DNA of 6,743 bases from Flavobacteriales bacterium (GTDB lineage Bacteria > Bacteroidota > Bacteroidia > Flavobacteriales > Flavobacteriaceae), in contig JAMONI010000315.1 in the NCBI GenBank assembly GCA_027065935.1, forward strand, positions 1 through 6,743, written 5' to 3'. Positions 5,659 to 6,743 of the stretch are shown one piece after another (positions within the stretch are counted from its first letter, which is position 1; each line of letters starts with the position of its first letter). The translations under genes were made by a program, and so were the position numbers. The notes beneath the pieces are model-generated. The model was given only the letters and a program-made list of their open reading frames with translations. It did not search any database and had not been told where the DNA came from.

Positions 5659-6582
5659 TTAATCTTGTTTCTTCGGCTTATCTTCTTGGTTCAATTCGTT
5701 GATTTTTCCGGCCGCCGCCAGCGAGCTTATCAGATCGGTGAGCATGGAACTGGCCACTTCGGGGCGGTTGGGAATCAAAATCAAATTGGATTTGGCATCC
5801 TGACCGATGGCTTGCAGGGTGTCGTAATGTTGGGTAATGATAATCAACGCACTGGCTTCTTGCGGATTAATTCCCGCTTTGTTTAGCACATCCACCGATT
5901 CTTCCAGCCCTTTGGCAATTTCGCGGCGTTGGTCGGCTATGCCGCGCCCCTGCAGGCGCTTGCTTTCGGCTTCGGCTTTGGCACGTTCCACGATGAGGAT
6001 GCGTTGGGCGTCACCCTCGTATTGGGCGGCGATTTTTTGGCGTTCGGCCGCATTGATCCGGTTCATCGCCTCTTTCACCTGCGGATCGGGATCGATATCC
6101 GTCACAAGGGTTTTGATGATATTATATCCGTAATCGATCATCGCATCGTTCAACTCCCGTTTGATGGCAATGGCGATGTCGTCTTTTTTTTCAAAAACGT
6201 CATCCAAACGCATTTTGGGGACTTCGGCTCGCACCACGTCGAAAATATACGAAGTAATTTGTTCCCAAGGATTTTCCAATTTGTAGTAGGCGTCTTTCAC
6301 CCGGTCTTTGGGAATTTGATATTGTGTGGAAACTTTCAAATGCACAAACACGTCGTCTTTGGTTTTGGTTTCCACATTTACATCCAATTGTTGGATACGT
6401 AAATTAATCCGCTTGGTGAGGCGGTCGATAACCGGGAGTTTGAAGTGTAATCCCGCATAGCGCACCGAATGAAATTTGCCCAAGCGTTCTACGATGACGG
6501 CCGTCTGTTGCTTGACGATAAAAAACATGTCGAAGGCCAAAATAAACAAGAGAACCACAAAAAAAATGATAACAGGACTCAT
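5659..6582 (-). CDS. SPFH/band 7 (stomatin/prohibitin-like) membrane protein
   Basis: The 307-residue protein has one N-terminal membrane anchor (about residues 3-24, PVIIFFVVLLFILAFDMFF) followed directly by an SPFH domain. Recognisable segments include QQTAVIVERLGKFHSV, GLHFKLPVIDRL and DVNVETKTKDDVFV. An Ala/Glu/Arg-rich coiled-coil region (RILIVERAKAEAESKR and onwards) precedes a small hydrophobic C-terminal part. This order fits the stomatin/QmcA-type branch, which assembles ring-shaped or microdomain scaffolds in the inner membrane. HflK/HflC are related but usually occur as an adjacent pair, which is not seen here. An NfeD partner, common next to stomatin-type genes, is absent from the visible neighbourhood. 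It is the first gene of a minus-strand pair with the CDF exporter 10 bp downstream. The family is clear; the cellular role is not known from sequence. Confidence 0.92.
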   Translation of the reverse strand: MSPVIIFFVVLLFILAFDMFFIVKQQTAVIVERLGKFHSVRYAGLHFKLPVIDRLTKRINLRIQQLDVNVETKTKDDVFVHLKVSTQYQIPKDRVKDAYYKLENPWEQITSYIFDVVRAEVPKMRLDDVFEKKDDIAIAIKRELNDAMIDYGYNIIKTLVTDIDPDPQVKEAMNRINAAERQKIAAQYEGDAQRILIVERAKAEAESKRLQGRGIADQRREIAKGLEESVDVLNKAGINPQEASALIIITQHYDTLQAIGQDAKSNLILIPNRPEVASSMLTDLISSLAAAGKINELNQEDKPKKQD

Positions 6583-6651
6583 GGGTGAATTATTTTACAG
6601 CAATATAATGAAAATCGGGATATTTTTTAACTTGCGGGCAAAGAAAAAGCG
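6583..6651. promoter_or_regulatory. Divergent intergenic region with weak -7-like boxes
   Basis: This 69-bp AT-rich gap must hold the start signals of both the SPFH gene (minus) and the DUF3109 gene (plus), unless a more distant promoter is used. The best matches are TATATTG on the minus strand (6607-6601, 18 bp from the ATG) and TAACTTG on the plus strand (6628-6634, 17 bp from the GTG). Both lack one T of TAnnTTTG, and neither has a convincing -33 TTG. Confidence 0.3.
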
Positions 6652-6743
6652 GTGATAGAAATCGACAACACCATTGTTTCAATCGATTTGTTTAAAGAGA
6701 AGTTTGTTTGTGATTTGGATTCCTGCAAGGGGGCGTGTTGTGT
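6652..6743 (+). CDS. DUF3109-type cysteine-cluster protein, 3'-truncated by window edge
   Basis: A frame begins at GTG 6652 and is open to the end of the window (30 codons plus two bases). An in-frame TAA at 6628-6630 and no other ATG/GTG/TTG in between make the GTG the only standard start. The peptide, (M)IEIDNTIVSIDLFKEKF then VCDLDSCKGACC, matches my recollection of the N-terminus of the DUF3109 family found in Bacteroidota, which is related to YkgJ-type zinc/iron-chelating proteins. Four Cys at positions 20, 25, 29 and 30 form C-x4-C-x3-CC, a likely metal-binding cluster. No biochemical role is known to me. It is divergent from the SPFH gene across a 69-bp gap. The family call is from pattern recognition of a short fragment. 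Confidence 0.75.
   Translation, partial: MIEIDNTIVSIDLFKEKFVCDLDSCKGACC

Noticed and set aside
5929..6402. 157-codon open frame on the plus strand opposite the SPFH gene
   Set aside because: It is a codon-bias shadow of the SPFH coding sequence, with repetitive Gly/Phe/His/Asp composition and no upstream promoter.
1..6743. Mobile element, CRISPR array, prophage, toxin-antitoxin or defence cassette
   Set aside because: I saw no transposase, integrase, terminal inverted repeats, regularly spaced direct repeats or nuclease-like proteins on either strand. The content is core housekeeping plus envelope genes.

Overview
The window looks like ordinary chromosomal core DNA from a member of the Bacteroidota, probably Flavobacteriia-like. 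Four things support this. There is a PorP/SprF-family outer-membrane protein, a family tied to type IX secretion. A 49-residue DUF4295-type protein follows rpmB and rpmG. Upstream sites resemble the Bacteroidota promoter (TTG about 17-23 bp before TAnnTTTG). None of the gene starts has a convincing Shine-Dalgarno sequence.

Layout, left to right. Bases 1-637 (+) carry the 3' end of a probable outer-membrane beta-barrel gene. Bases 738-1337 (+) form a compact ribosomal-protein cluster, rpmB (bL28), rpmG (bL33) and a DUF4295 gene, closed by a good intrinsic terminator. ftsY (1436-2383, +), the SRP receptor GTPase, has its own candidate promoter. A porP/sprF-family gene (2424-3398, +) lies 40 bp further on. 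A class II tRNA-Leu(CAA) gene (3451-3535, +) has the best promoter match in the window and a terminator behind it. prfB (3626-4735, +) encodes release factor 2 in one continuous frame, without the usual programmed frameshift. It converges, with a 4-bp gap, on a minus-strand pair: a stomatin/prohibitin-like SPFH membrane protein (5659-6582) followed 10 bp later by a CDF metal-cation exporter (4740-5648). At the right edge, on +, the first 30 codons of a DUF3109-type cysteine-cluster protein begin at a GTG (6652) and run off the window, divergent from the SPFH gene.

Functionally, the left half is dominated by translation and protein targeting: ribosomal proteins, SRP receptor, tRNA and release factor. 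Two outer-membrane proteins are interspersed. The SPFH-CDF pair is a small membrane or metal-homeostasis unit. I see no mobile element, CRISPR array, prophage or defence cassette, and nothing that clearly amounts to an undescribed system. The points most worth following are the in-frame prfB, the tiny DUF4295 gene, the lone porP/sprF behind ftsY, and the regular short spacing between -7-like boxes and gene starts.
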